Source of the DNA: Platanthera guangdongensis | Lineage: Eukaryota; Streptophyta; Magnoliopsida; Asparagales; Orchidaceae | Assembly: GCA_039583875.1 (NCBI GenBank) | Contig: CM077157.1 | Span: 70,990,346 to 71,054,345, forward strand | Direction: 5' to 3' | Length of the DNA: 64,000 bases | Shown: one piece after another, positions 23,518 through 35,615 of the stretch | Position numbering within the stretch: the first letter of the stretch is position 1 | Layout: the number at the start of each line of letters is the position of its first letter | Translations under genes and position numbers: made by a program | The notes under the pieces: generated by a model | Seen by the model: the letters and a program-made list of their open reading frames with translations, nothing else | What the model was told of the DNA's origin: nothing | Databases searched by the model: none

Positions 23518-25672
23518 TGTTGGGATTTACAATACGTCACAATAGTTGTGCGCAACAAAATAGGGAACAAGAAAACCCAAATGAAATATGGATCTTGGGA
23601 TGAACATTGATCAAGAAGTAACATTGCAGTAAATAAAATTATACCTTTGCGGGATTGAGTAAATACTCAACCAAGATGCTCCGAAGAAGTCCAACGAACA
23701 CTAGCAGCCAGAGTTCTGAGCATAGAATAGTGTCCACGCCTTTACGGATGTCCATGTGAGCACAAAGAACCCTTAGACTCTTGTCACACAAGATCTAGGT
23801 TGGAAGAAGGTATACCCTCATTGTCTCCATGGTTTGCTATAACCGTTAAAGGAGAGGAGACAATGACGAAGAAGAAGCCAGAGGAAACACTTTCCGACGG
23901 AGGCAACAAGTCGGCGAGCGATCGACGACACATGTAGCGATCGCGTCCTAGGCGGAACAGTTCCATCAGGAAGAATAGTTGTCTCACTCAATTAGGTCAG
24001 AAGAATGAATAATCCTTTAGTTTAGTGTTTATATCGTATATATACAGAAGACCAAACCAATCGATACCCACAGACCATGCCAAACCAGACTTAAAAGGAT
24101 CAAACCGGAGTAAACAGAATTGGTCGAGATTATACGTCGATATTCGACGAATCAAAAGCCATTTGTCGAAATAATACATAAATTCCAATGAATCTAGACA
24201 GAACAAATTGACCAAGAATCAAGGTGAAACTCAACTAATCGAAGTCTAATTCGTCGAAATTATCAACACGATACTCAACGAATCCAAGATAGATTCGTTG
24301 AGATGTCATGGTGATACTCGACAAATTCAAACCTATTCATTGAAACCTCAAGATGATACTCGACGAAATCAAGAATAATTCATCGAGATTGTCAAGATGA
24401 TACTTGACGAATCAAGTCCAATTTGTCATGATAACATTACGATACTCGACGAATTCAGATAGATTCGTGGAAACCTCTAGACTATAATTGACGAATTACC
24501 TTGGAGTCTTCTGGAAACTTACCTGATGACCCATATTCACAATATAGGTCTCAGAATGAAAAACCATCCGATCGAAAATGTCATATGCTTGGTACTTCAA
24601 TCATATCACATATGAGCAAAGAAAACACAAACCATTCCAACTTCTCAAAAGCTTTTATGTGCAACCCCATAGGCTCATAATGCGTTGGTAATGAGAGTAC
24701 ATGTTTAATCACTTCCAGATCACCATGGTAACGCCAACAGTCTTCCACTGGATCTTGAAAGTATCAAACAAAAGCTTTATAAATAATGAGCGGCATCTAA
24801 CAATGCTTCATTTCACCACAAGCAAAAAGAGTTTAAAACTCAAAAGCTATTGTGACCAATATATCAGTGTTGCCTTATCCCTTTGCCCCTTACATCCGGA
24901 TAGAACTAGAGGTATAGACCGTATCACCCTCATAATTATTCAACCCAAGTTTCTTAATCTATAATGGACTTCCAGAAATTGGTGAGCTCAATATCATATA
25001 TTGACTCAACCAAGAATGGTCTTGCATTTCTCAATCCCATTCAATCAAGGGGCCCATGGATGAAACTCCTATCATATAGGAGGACAAATCCTATTTCTAT
25101 CCACACACAAACACCCAAATGATTCGTAACGTACCCAATAACTACCTTTATCATCAACCTTTCTTAAGGAAGACTTTGGATGACATCAAAGTATGCTATT
25201 TATCACTTGATGAATACTGTGAATTTAGGTCAAAGAACCACAAACACCATTGCCACTTGATACATACTTGTGACCTGTTCATATAACAATCCACAAAGTA
25301 TTCTCATGGTGGGTCTGTCAGGTGCAACTTGTTCACTAAAATTACCCATGTCATGACTTGATATCACAATATCATGACATGTGAGAACCAGTCATCAGTC
25401 AACGCACATGCTAGTCTTAATGTATCATCATCGCCCTTAGCTTCTAATACAATACGCCGACCAGGGACCATTTAAGAACGAAGCTTCTAAGAACAAGGCT
25501 CTCACATTCAAGTCACCACCTAACTCCCATGGAACCAAACATTCTAAGGGAATTTATTATGTTAAAATAATCTATAACAACAAAAATATATTTACACAAT
25601 AAAATAACTTGCCATAAATATAAAACGAAATGTATAGTACATTATTCATCAAATGAATTATTATAACCGACA
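23518..25672 (-). repeat. Copia-type LTR, minus strand, ends approximate
   Basis: On plus it starts TGTTGGGATTTAC, so on minus it would end in CCCAACA. The right end is near CGACA at 25672. On minus the start contains AATAAATTCCCTTAGAATG and long unique AT-rich sequence, resembling Tork/Angela-type LTRs from general knowledge. A hairpin array lies at 24240-24480. No polypurine tract or coding domain is attached, so it is a solo or truncated LTR. The Tat element fragment abuts its right end. Confidence 0.45.
24235..24485. repeat. GATACTCGACGAAT hairpin repeats
   Basis: Five or six units start with GATACTCGACGAAT and carry an ATTCGTYGAG partner about 15 bp on. The spacing is about 42-47 bp. 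Each could fold as a hairpin. The core is the TCGACGAA motif seen in other LTRs of the window. Confidence 0.7.
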
Positions 25673-25689
25673 AATGTACTGTTAGGTAT

Positions 25690-26300
25690 TGTATCCATAA
25701 TAACCCTGATTATCTTATTCACAACCTCCACCTTCCCGTTGCTCCTGGGGTGATGGACGGAGGCGAATCTGAGGTCAATTCCAAGGAGCTCACAGAAGAT
25801 GGTGAATTCGGAGCTACCGAACTGGGGTCCGTTGTCCGTGACGATGGCCTGGGGCAGCCCATGGCAGCAGATGATCTCCCCCCAAACAAAGTTCTTGATT
25901 ACCTGGGAGGTCACCTTGGCCAGCTCATTCACCTCCATCCACTTTGAGAAGTAGTCAATCATTACTAGGAGGAACCTTCTCTGACCACTGGCTTGGGGGA
26001 ATGGTCCAACCAAATCCATCCCCCAAATTGCGAAGGACTAGGGGGCCATGATACTTTTGAGTCGCTGGGCCGGCTGTAGCTGGAGGGGGCAAACAGCTGG
26101 CACTTATGACATCTTCTTGCGAACTCTGCGGCGTCTCGGCCCAGTGTGGGCCAGAAATACCCTTGCCTGACTATCCTTCCTTCCAGGGTCCGACTCCCGG
26201 AGTGACTCCCACATTCCCCGGAGTGGACTTCCTCCAAGATACTTTGCACTTCGCCATCGGCCACGCAGCGAGCCAGCATCCCTGAGAGGTTCTTCCTGTA
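25690..26300 (-). pseudogene. Tat integrase
   Basis: Residues CHKCQLF mark the end of the HHCC zinc region (about 26105). MDLVGPF (about 26010) holds the first Asp, AIVTDNGPQF (about 25840) the second, and HPRSNGKVEVVNK (about 25740) the Glu. All three core acidic residues are present. The upstream zinc part is in a shifted frame (ORFs 26104-26412 and 25965-26279). The protein ends after the Glu motif, where alien AT-rich sequence begins, so the C-terminal domain is missing. Confidence 0.8.
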
Positions 26301-26349
26301 CAGCTGCCCGTCCTGGAGGAGGTAATATGCTGACTTGTGCCTTAGCTTC

Positions 26350-28274
26350 TTCTAATCTACCCCCTCTGGATAGTCTCTCGTAGAGAGGAAAACCACAACT
26401 GGGTCCATCCACGAATCTTGTTGATCAACTTCCATGAGCTCTCCCTCTTCGATGGAGGGGCGGAACAGGTCGGTGATGGTACCCCCCACCTGGGGACCAT
26501 GCTTTGCTAGCTGGTCGGCTTGTTCATTCTCTTCCCTGGGCACGTGTCGGATGGAGAAGGTTTGAAAAGAGCCTATGACCCCCTTTACTTTGGACAAGTA
26601 TGATCGCAGGGTGGGCTCCCTTGCCTCGAACTCCCCGTTGATCTGGGAAGCTACCACCATGGAGTCAGTAAGGACCTCCACGTCCGACACCCCCAGCTCC
26701 CTGGCTAGACGTAGCCCTGCTATCACGGCCTCGTATTCGGCCTGGTTGTTTGTAATGGGGAAGTGTACCACCACTGTCTGCTCAATTCGAGTCCCCGGAG
26801 GGCTTTCTAGGATCACCCCCCCTCCTAGGGAATGCCTCCCCGAGGCGTCGTCTACCTTTACCTTCCAAGGAGTCAGGCGGGTGAGCTCTTCCTCTGCCAC
26901 TTCAATCACATAGTCAGCCAAGAAGTCGGCCATCGCTTGAGCTTTGATCGAGAGCCGTGGAACGAATGAGATGTCGAACTCGCTCAACTCCATCGACCAC
27001 TTGGCCAGCCTGCCCGAATGCTCCACCCCCTCGAAGATGTTGCGGAGGGGATGGTCAGTCACCACTCGGATTGAGTGTGCCTGGAAGTAGGGTCACAGCC
27101 TCCGGGCTGAGACGATCAGGGCGAAAGCCAGCTTTTCCAAAATCGGGTACTGGAGCTCGGCCTTCCTCAGGACCCGGCTCACATAATAGATAGGGAGCTG
27201 TTTCTTCCCCTCATCACGAACTAGGATGGAGCTCAAGGCCTTTGCCCTGACCCCGACGTACAAAAATAGATCTTACCCCTCCTTTGGCCCTTGGAGTAGC
27301 GGAGCCTGAGTCAACTACATCTTGAGGGCCAGGAACGCCTCCTCACACTCCTTGGTCCACTCGAACTTCTGACCACCCCTCTGCATTTTGAAGGAGGGGG
27401 AGCACTTTTCTCCTGCTCGGGAGAGGAACCTACTCAGCCCTGCTAGCTGCCCCTTCAACCATTACACCTCCTTAGCATTCCGTGGCGCCCCCAGCTCCAA
27501 GATAGCCTTGACCTTATCAGGATTCGGCTCGACCCCCGCGGGGGTGAGGAGGTGCCCCAAGAACTTTCCCCTACTAGCCCCGAAGATACATTTTAGGGGA
27601 TTCAACCGCATCTTATATTTGTGCAGGGTGGCGAAGGTCTCCTCCAGGTCCCAGAGGTGGGAGTCCACATCCCGACTTTTGATCATGAGATCGTCTACAT
27701 ATACCTCCAAATTCCTTCCACTTTTCTCCTTGAAGACCCTATCCATCATCTTTTGGTAGGTTGCCCCTGCGTTCTTCTGCCCGAAGGGCATCATCTTGTA
27801 GCAGTAGCATCCATCCCCTGTGATGAACGAGACATCCTTGATGTCTGGGGGGTGCATCGTGATTTGATGATAACCTAAAAAAACATATTAAAAACTCATT
27901 ACAGAAAAACCGACGGCTGAGTCAACTAGCGCGTCGATCCGAGGCAAAGGATAACAGTCCCTAGGACAAGCTTTATTAAGTAAAGAAAAATCGATACACA
28001 TCCTCCATCGACCGTCTCCTTTCTTGACCATGACCATGTTGGAGACCCAGCCGGGATATTGGATCTCAGACACGAAGCCGGCCTTGAGGAGCTTTGCCAC
28101 CTCCTCCCTGATAGAATCCGCTAGCTTGTCCGCAGTGGGCCTCTTCTTCTGCTGAACGGGGCGTGTTCCCGGGTCCAGGTTGAGGCGGTGGCAGGCCACA
28201 TCCGCGTCAACCCCCGGCATCTCCGTGGCGTTCCAAGCAAAGATGTCCACGTTCTTCTGGATGCACTCCAGCAT
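26350..28274 (-). pseudogene. pol: Tat reverse transcriptase, RNase H and second archaeal-type RNase H
   Basis: RT starts about 28274 (NVDIFAWNATEMPGVD). It passes through GDGRWRMCIDFSLLNKACP (about 27980) and MMPFGQKNAGATYQ (about 27780). It reaches YVDDLMIKS (about 27690), an intact active site. A frame break lies at about 27880. The first RNase H (27460-27060) has YYVSRVL, EKLAFAL and VTDHPL, with two stops. The second RNase H is in ORF 26352-27065. It has VDDASG, NNQAEYEAVIAGLRLA, VLTDSMVVASQ and EENEQADQLA, so the four acidic positions appear to be kept. This domain pair is the strongest reason for the Tat assignment. Confidence 0.85.
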
Positions 28275-28789
28275 CCTGCCTTGGTCCTACGGGGTGAGCC
28301 CCCCGCTGACGCGGATCTTCTCCACCCCGCCTCCTTGGGTGAGCACCTCCAGCTCCACCACTTCCTCTGCAGCCTCCAGCCTGGACTGCTCTTCCCACCC
28401 TTCAGCATCCTTCTCTCCCTGGACCGGGACCTCTATCTCCATCTATTCTCCTACGGCCGTCACTTCGGCCACCTCCTCCAGGTCTCCTCCTAACGCCTCC
28501 CCGGCCCAGCTCTCCGTCTCTAGCTCCTCCCTCCTTCCTCCTTGCTCGGCTTCCTCCAGCCTATGACCCATCTCCTCGGCTTCCTCCTGCCAAGAGATGG
28601 TGTTCACCGCAGTGACATAGCACTCCCGCACCACCTTTGGGTCCCCCTGACCCGGACCTGAATCCCCTCGGCGTTGAACTTTAAGCATTGGTGGAAGGAT
28701 GAGGGGATGCAGCGAAATGCGCTGATAAGAGGCCTTTCGAAGATGGTGGTGTAGCTGTTGGGGGCGTCCACGATGACGAACCTGCAGTT

Positions 28790-29128
28790 TCAGGACTGCC
28801 CGCCCCCCCCCCCCCCCAAGGTGACATGGAGGCCTACTCCTCCCTCCACTTCCTTCCTTTCTCCCGAGAACCTGAACAAGGGTCCATCCGAGGCCAACAC
28901 CCTCTTTGCCTCCGCCTTCATCGCATCGAACGCCTTTTTAAAGACGACGTTGACGGAGCTCCCGTTGTCAACGAGGATCCGAAAGACAGTGAAATTCTCG
29001 ATGGCTGTCTTGATGACCAGTGCATCACAGAACGGATCCTCGTGATCTGGCATGTCGCTTCTGGAGAAGGTGATCCTCTCCTCCGGGGGTGGGGTCTGGG
29101 AAGTGGAGGCAACACTCTGGCGGTACAT
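28790..29128 (-). pseudogene. Tat aspartic protease
   Basis: ILVDNGSSVNVVF carries the active site with the usual DTGSS changed to DNGSS. The frame then runs into a G-run (C15 on plus at 28803-28817) and ends. The linker to RT (28275-28790) is broken. Confidence 0.7.
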
Positions 29129-29159
29129 GGTGTAGAGGCTCGCCTTGCGGGAAGCCTCG

Positions 29160-29160
<1 letters not shown>

Positions 29161-29195
<35 letters not shown>
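29161..29195. repeat. C35 homopolymer between Tat gag and protease
   Basis: Thirty-five consecutive C on plus (G on minus). Two shorter tracts lie in the same element: C15 at 28803-28817 and G15 at 30591-30605. Each lies at or near a point where the reading frame changes. Confidence 0.95.
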
Positions 29196-29196
<1 letters not shown>

Positions 29197-29240
29197 TGGA
29201 TCACTCCGATCCCTCCTCGGGTTCCAATATCCACCCGGTC

Positions 29241-30660
29241 CTAACAATAATCCTCATTCGTCCGAGGCAGGACCTCCTCAATCCTCACTTCTTGTCGCCC
29301 CTGCTGCTGTTGCTGCTCCCTATTCCCTCTCATCTCAAGAAATTCCGGGCACGTGGCTATTGCGTGCCCCTCCTCCTGATGGAAGTCTAAATAGGGCAAC
29401 TCCACCCTTACTTCTCTCCTCCTCCTCCTCATTATTCCCCTCCTCGCCCCCAGGGCTATGGCCATTGCCTCCTCCTGGTTGGGAAGTTGGGGCCTCTAGG
29501 CCTGCCTCCAGCCTGGAGGGTGAAACTGATCTTGCCTCCCCTGGTAGTGATCCCTTCCGTAGTATCATCTCTGTGGCCCCTGCCCTTGCCACTCAGGTCT
29601 CCAGCCCAGTCTACGGTCGGGCTCCTGACGCCCCCACCTCGGCTGCTGCTGACACTGGAGTTGCCTTTGCTCCCTCTGCCGAGGCTCTCCTCTTCTCTCC
29701 TCCTGTCCTTTCCCTCCTCTTGACTCCTTCTCTTCCTCCGTGGCCCACTTGGCCAGCTTCCTCGCAAACTCCGGGTTCGACGCCTCCCCGTCAACTTCTA
29801 TTGCAGCCCTCTCCATCAGCTCCTCATAGGAGAGGGGGGAACTCTCTTCAGCTCCATCCGGAAGAACCCCTACTGCAGGCCCAGGGTAAAGGCCATCATC
29901 AGACTATGGCCTGGCATCTCCTGGACCTGAGTCATCTCCGCCTGAAACTGGTCCACATAGCTCCCCAACATCTCGTTCACCCCCTGCTTGATGTGGAACA
30001 GGGACTCGGACTCCTTCTTCCTCTTCTTCGAGGTAGTGAACCTCAGCATGAACCCTCTGCGCAAGTCCTCAAAGCAGTAGATGGAGCTGGCCGGTAGCTG
30101 ATGGAACCACTCCCTTGCCTTCTCCCTGAGGGTGATAGCGAAGAGTCGGCACTTGAACCCATCTGACATCTATCGTATGGAGACTACATCCTCAAACCAT
30201 TGCACATGTTGGATTGGGTCTCCCTTCCCGGTGTAGTAGGACATCTCGGGTTCCCTGAACCCATCTGGAACTGGAGCTGAGGAGACCAGCTCGATGAAAG
30301 GACTGCCTCCCCCCACTAGGCGACCCAGCGAGTCTCGCGAGCCCAGCTCGCCAAACCGGCCTCGGCCTGTCGAGCCGGGGAAGAGTTCGCGCACAGGGAG
30401 CTCGCACCCCCGGCCTTCCTCGGCCACCTCCTTCCCAGCTCGCCTGTCGGGAGCGTCCTCGCCCAAAGAGGGGGCGGTCGCGATCTGGACTACCGGAGTC
30501 GAGCACTCGGCTCGCGTGCCGAGTGTGAACTTGACGAGGCTCAGCACCTCGTTCCTGAAATCTTCCAACATTCCCACCGTGGTGAGAGGCGGGGGGGGGG
30601 GGGGGTGGCGAGTTCGGCCTGTCAGATCCCTGTCCTCCTGTCATCGAACTCGCTGAAGCT
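29241..30660 (-). pseudogene. gag: Tat gag
   Basis: On minus, an ATG near 30645 begins MTGGQGSDRPNSPPPPPP and shifts frame at the G15/C15 tract. The frame then continues as MLEDFRNEVLSLVKF (ORF 30170-30577). The capsid-type domain is in ORF 29870-30169 (LFAITLREKAREWFHQLP, SYVDQFQAEM). A zinc motif at about 29390 reads YLDFHQEEGHAIATC. It fits the Tat YCxFHxxxGHxxxxC pattern, with the first Cys replaced by Leu. Gag would form the particle; stops and shifts rule out a full product. Confidence 0.75.
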
Positions 30661-30699
30661 TTTCTGCACCGACCACTTTCCACGCACACCGCACCAAAA

Positions 30700-31395
30700 T
30701 GTTGAAACCTATTCCTCGATTTCCTGTGGAGTTCGACCCGTGGGGAAAGGGGTGATCTTGCGCCTACTTCGCCCCTACAAGCAAAACAACAAAGAAGACA
30801 AGGTAAGACCGACCCAAGGGATCGGTGGGGGAGGTCCCACCACAAACCCAGAAGATCTCAGAGCGCTTCCCCTCCTTAGCTAGTGGCCGAGCTAAGGTAC
30901 CCTCAGAAAGCACTTGAAGATTGGAGCAGGAGAGCACAAGAAAAACCCTGCTCTCTGGAGTACCCCTTGGGTCCTATTTATAGTTTTTAAAATTTGGACT
31001 GCCAATAACAAAAATAACTGACCTGAAACTACCAGAAAACCCTTGGTTGGGTCTGCCAACAGCCAAACTCCGTTGTTTCGAAGGGCTATGGGCAAACCAG
31101 CGGGGGCAAAACAGTAAAAGGGACCTCATACATCCAGGCGAGCTGGGGAGATTTGACCACCTCGGCATGTTCTGCTCGCCTACTGCTACTGAGCTCCACT
31201 GCGAGGACGCGAGTTGTGGCTCGCTCGGCGAATGCCGAGCTCGGGGTCGCCGAACGTCGATCTCTGGTCGACGGATGCCGAGCTCGAGACCCTCCACTGC
31301 CGAGCTCGCCTATTGTCCTCATCCTGATCTGCCTAAACCCTGGTGACCTTGCTCGCTGGACACGGGGTTGTATAGGAGCGACTAAAAGTTCCTCA
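30700..31395 (-). repeat. 5' LTR of the Tat element (about 0.7 kb)
   Basis: On minus it starts TGAGGAACTTTTAG and ends GGTTTCAACA, directly followed by TTTTGGTGCGG, a possible primer-binding site. A TATTTATAG TATA-like box reads on plus at 30976-30984; its minus-strand form is CTATAAATA. GCCGAGCTCG and CGAACGTCGA hairpins lie at 31225-31305. The other LTR is lost with the truncated 3' end. Confidence 0.6.
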
Positions 31396-32770
31396 AATAG
31401 TGGTACTGTCTGCTATAACTGATATAGAGGCTGCTGCTGCTGCTGACCTACATACAAATGAAAGTATGGCGGAGATTGAGGGGGAGATACCATCTGATCT
31501 CCCTGCTCATATAGTGCATGATATAGTTTCCTCAGAATTAGAGGAAGAGGAATCTAATCATGAGAAGGAACAATCCTCATCTCATAGAGTGGATCACCCC
31601 GCTCTAAGAACAAGTGTCAGGCAAGTCCAGTAGACCCAAAATGAAGTCACATCAGCTGGAACAAATCAAATTTCACCAATGCTCCTGGCTTAGCTGAAAA
31701 GCTTGTTAGATGAGCAAAGAAGAACCCTAGAAACGTTTGTAGATGGTGCTTTAAAGAACATCAGGAATGAGCTGGCTATAGAAATCAAATCAATTAGATT
31801 TGAAGTAAACTTACTAAAGGGTGAAACTGTGAAGTTTTTCACCAGGGCTGCTCCATCTATCGACTATACAATGGAAAAGCTGGATGAGGAGAACAAAAAT
31901 GTGGTCATTACGATACAGAATAAAGAGATTCAGGCTCAGGACTCACTGGTTGTACACAATGCTACCCATATACTATTAAATATGCAGACTTGTGCTATAC
32001 TAACCAAAGAAGATGAATGCATCAAACTGCTAGATGACCACTTACTGGTGGTCAAAAATAATGTAATTACATGAGTTAATCATCTGGAGCTCAAAAGATC
32101 TGAAGCCAGCACCTCCCAGATTACTCAAGTAATTGAAGAAGTCAAAAGGGGGAGAGAAATATCATCAAGATAAATACTGAGAATATGGTCTGGACCATAA
32201 ATGTTGTGAGAGGCTCATTTCGAAGGGAGCCACTGCAATATAATAACATCCCAATGATGTCTGATCATGTACAAGAAGCCTTGAACAATATGTCTGCCCA
32301 TGTTCAAGACAATCAAGAATATGTTTAGTATATTAAAGACTGTGACAGTGCTAATGCTCAGTGAGGAGAGAAAACTAATATTGCTCAGAATCCTTCCTTC
32401 AGCCCCTCTGTGGACCAGTCACTACAAGTCAAAGAAAGAATCACTGCTGGTGCTAAAGAGGAGGCAAGGCTAAGAAGAAAGAGAAATAGAGAAGAAATGG
32501 AACAGAGGCCTGATTTTGAGGTATGGAGCCCAGAATCCAGAACCATCATTCTGATGACTTGGGATCATATCAAAAATAAGACTGCAGACAAAGGAAAATG
32601 GTATAGCTCCCCAGAATGGGAGAAAATGGAAAATAGGGACACTTCTCAGAGAATCTACTAGAAAAACAAAAATGCCAACCTTTTGAAGCCTGGTGAGGTT
32701 GAGCCCACCAAGTATTTTCCAAAGCCCTTCAGCTATTTCTAAAGGCAAAAAGCTAAAAGAGAAGAGGCAT
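31396..32770 (+). pseudogene. Third ORF of Sire-B, 3' part
   Basis: Open pieces 31400-31633 (acidic), 31703-32074 (long amphipathic stretch, RRTLETFVDGALKNIRNEL, coiled-coil-like) and 32410-32661 are separated by single stops. After a TAG at 32659 the frame goes on to PTKYFPKPFSYF near 32700, matching YIPKPFLYFKWQK at the end of the Sire-A ORF. The shared end and position support homology. Function is unknown, and the position is that of the Sirevirus env-like ORF. Confidence 0.55.
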
Positions 32771-33170
32771 AATTGGGAAAAGCAACAAAGGAGAAGGTAG
32801 CTATGAAGCAGATAATGTTGATAAGAAGGGAAAGAAGCCAGCTGATGTAGAAGACAAACCAGCAAAGAAATCCAGATGTAGTGGTATTATGATAAGGGAA
32901 CCTAAAATTTGAAAAGTTTCAGGATCTGTTTACAGGGCTAAGGGATATGATACTTTGTTTAATTGCTCAAACATTAATTCCCTATATGTTAAATAGAATA
33001 TCATTTGCTATAATTATGATTTGTCTGACTCATCAGTTACTATGATTTTGACTTATCTGTTACATCATTTATCATGCCTGTGATTTATTTGATTTATGAT
33101 GTGATGATATGGTTTGGATATAGAGCATAAGTGTGTTAGTTTATACATTTTCTTAGGATTTTGACATCTT

Positions 33171-33185
33171 CAAATAGGGGGAGAT
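33171..33185 (+). promoter_or_regulatory. Polypurine tract of Sire-B
   Basis: CAAATAGGGGGAGAT precedes TGTTGGG at 33186. The 32770-33170 stretch before it is AT-rich and without a gene. Confidence 0.8.
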
Positions 33186-35615
33186 TGTTGGGTCCATTGA
33201 TCCTAATGTCCTAGATTTGAAGAAGTCCTAGAAATAATGTATACACATGTGTTAATCTAACTTTTGTTTAAGATGAATGATTGCAAGATGAATACTATGC
33301 ATTGATTGGAAAGGCTTCTTATATGGCCATGTCAATTAATCAATTACCTAAGATGTGGGTTGACATAAATCTGTCTAAGTCCATAGGCGTTGAGTGAAGA
33401 TGACTCACTCAATGCCAGATGACCTATAGTGCTGAGTGAAGCCTATACTGTCAAAGCCAAAGTAGTAAAAGCCTAAGTTGAAATGAGCAGAAAAGTGGCT
33501 AAGTCCACAGGCATTGAGTGAGGTTAACTCACTAAACACCATGCAGCTAAAGGCAGAAATATGGCCAAGTAGTTTGGCATTGAGTGATGAAGACACACTC
33601 AATTGTATACCACAAAAGGGTTGGGAGTTGAACTGGATTCTGAATTAGTTGAAGTAAGTTTAGAATTCGTCGAACTCAGTTCATAGTTCGTCGAGCTGAG
33701 CTCACCGTTCGTCGAACTCTGTTCAATTCGTCGAACTAAGTTCAGAATTTTGGCTAAGACAAAAAGCGTTGAGTGTGGCATGCTCACTCAATGCTCTAAA
33801 CGCCTAAGGTGCAGAAATATTTTCCTAAGGCAAAAAGCATTGAGTGATGAAGACACACTCAACGCTCTCAATGCCAGAGAAGCAGGAAGATTTTGTCTAA
33901 AGCAAAAGCGTAGAGAACAAGTGTTAGTCTCAGCATAACTGCTGAGACAAGTGTTTGTCTCAGCTGAGAACAAGAATGCGTGAGACAGTTAAGCAGGAAA
34001 ATGCTTAAGGCAGAAAGCGTTTAGTGAGGAAGTGCTCACTCAACGCTCTCAACGAATAGATAGACAAAATTTTGTCTAAGCATTTTAGCGTTAAGTGAAT
34101 CTCTTTCACTCAACGCCTATACTACCGATGATTGAATTTTGACTAAGTCTTCAGGTGCTGATGTCAGCAAGTCAAAAAGTCAACAATATTCAAATTATGA
34201 GCGGCAAAGCCACTGTACATGACAAAAGGCGCCGCAGACCTACTGTACGATAGTTAGGCATTAAAGTAAAGATGTAGCCAGCATTAATGATGTTGGCCCC
34301 ACTACTAAAAGAGCCATTGGGTTACCATAAATAAAAGGAGAAGATCTTTATACAATGTGAAACTGTTATAGTAGTTCTTCGAAATCTCCATTGTTGTGGT
34401 TGTAGCTGAAGAACAGAGAGCCCAAGACAAGCAAGTCTATAGGCATATCAAGTTAGCTGTTGATATCAACATCTTCAACAGCAAGATTGTTGCTGCCCTC
34501 TTCATCTACACCAGCTAGCAATCATAGGGTGATTAACTGAGAAAGAGATAGTAGCTACGGTCAACCCTTGATGCAGGTGCTTCACAGATCCAGCTAACAA
34601 ATCTTAAAAGAACATTCTCTTGGGGAGCTGTGAAGAAGGAGATAGGGCTGAACTTTTGGTTCAGTTTAGAAAGGTGCAGAATAGTGTTCTGCAAGTCACT
34701 TCCAGCTCAAGTGGACATACTTATTGTTATGAAGTAGTTATGGATAAGGAATTCTTAGTCCAGATAAGTACACTAAGGAAAATCATTTTTGAAGTCAAAG
34801 TTGGGCAGAGTCTAACTCAGTCAAGGCAGATTGGCACAAAGAAATTTCTCTTGTGTCCAATAAAGTACCTCACCAACCCACTTCCACCATATAAGATTCT
34901 TTGTGCATCTGAGTGGTAGGAGAAAATTTGCTCTGAGGTAGGATCCTGAAGTGGATCTGAGCTGTAGGGCTGTTTAGCCTAAGGTGTAGCTACCTAGAAG
35001 GGCACTGAGGTAGGTATATAATGTTTACTAAGCTGTAGGAGTACTGCAGTACTCTGAGAGTAGGGCCTTGTGCATGAAACTATAAGGCTGAGAAGCCTGA
35101 GCTGTAGGCCTTTGTGTAAGGCTGAGCTAGGTTGCTTGAGGGTCACTGAGTGTTGGAGCACTACAGAGCTCTGAGGTAGGATCCCATGTGGATCTGAGAT
35201 AGGGCTATCCTCCCAGCTTGAGTGTAGGGCTTAAAAGCCCGAGGTAGGTGATCTTAGAATCACTGAGTTGTAGGGCCTTGTGCCTGAGAAGTAAGTTTTA
35301 GAGGACACTTAGAGATCCTGAGGGATCTGAGGTGTAAGCTCTTTGAGCATTGTTTTGGAGAAGTGCCTTGACCAATAGAAAGTTGGTAAGGTGGGAGGAG
35401 AGTGGATGTACCAATAGATTGGGGAACCACTATAAGTCTGTGTGTATTTTGTTTGTTGTTTTTCTTTATGCAGGTAGCTTGTCTTTAAAGAAAAACTTAA
35501 TATACCAATAAAGCAGCTAAATAAGAAAGATTCAAAGATAGTCACTAAGGACTAAGACACTTATTCACCCCCCCCCCTCTAGGTGATTTAGCTATCCTTA
35601 AAATAAAGACTTTTA
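33186..35615 (+). repeat. 3' LTR of Sire-B (2.4 kb)
   Basis: It starts TGTTGGGTCC. Blocks: GAGTGA/TCACTC hairpins at 33385-34110, TTCGTCGA repeats at 33660-33745, a CTGAGGTAGG-type array at 34930-35340, GGGGAACCACTATAA at about 35423, and the C-run tail at 35565-35580. The end is placed at ACTTTTA by alignment with ACTTTCA of Sire-A. No genes. Confidence 0.75.

Larger units (their letters stand above)
25673..31395 (-). mobile_element. Tat-lineage Ty3/gypsy element, 3' truncated
   Basis: On minus the order is LTR (31395-30700), gag, protease, RT, RNase H, second RNase H, integrase, then loss of sequence just past the integrase Glu motif near 25690. A second, archaeal-type RNase H between RT-RNase H and integrase marks the Tat lineage in plants. 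The composition is GC-rich, unlike the neighbours. AATAG at 31396-31400 is a possible target copy, but its partner is lost with the 3' end. It interrupts the third ORF of Sire-B. Confidence 0.8.
31396..35615 (+). mobile_element. Sirevirus 3' half (Sire-B)
   Basis: This holds the end of the third ORF, a noncoding spacer, a polypurine tract and a 2.4-kb LTR in the same order as in Sire-A. Everything upstream is missing. The break at 31395 is the insertion point of the Tat element, whose left side is itself truncated. Confidence 0.75.

Noticed and set aside
28826..30097. 423-codon plus-strand ORF
   Set aside because: It lies antisense to Tat gag and protease, is Pro/Ser rich from GC-rich complement, and contains the poly-C tract. 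It shows no domain.
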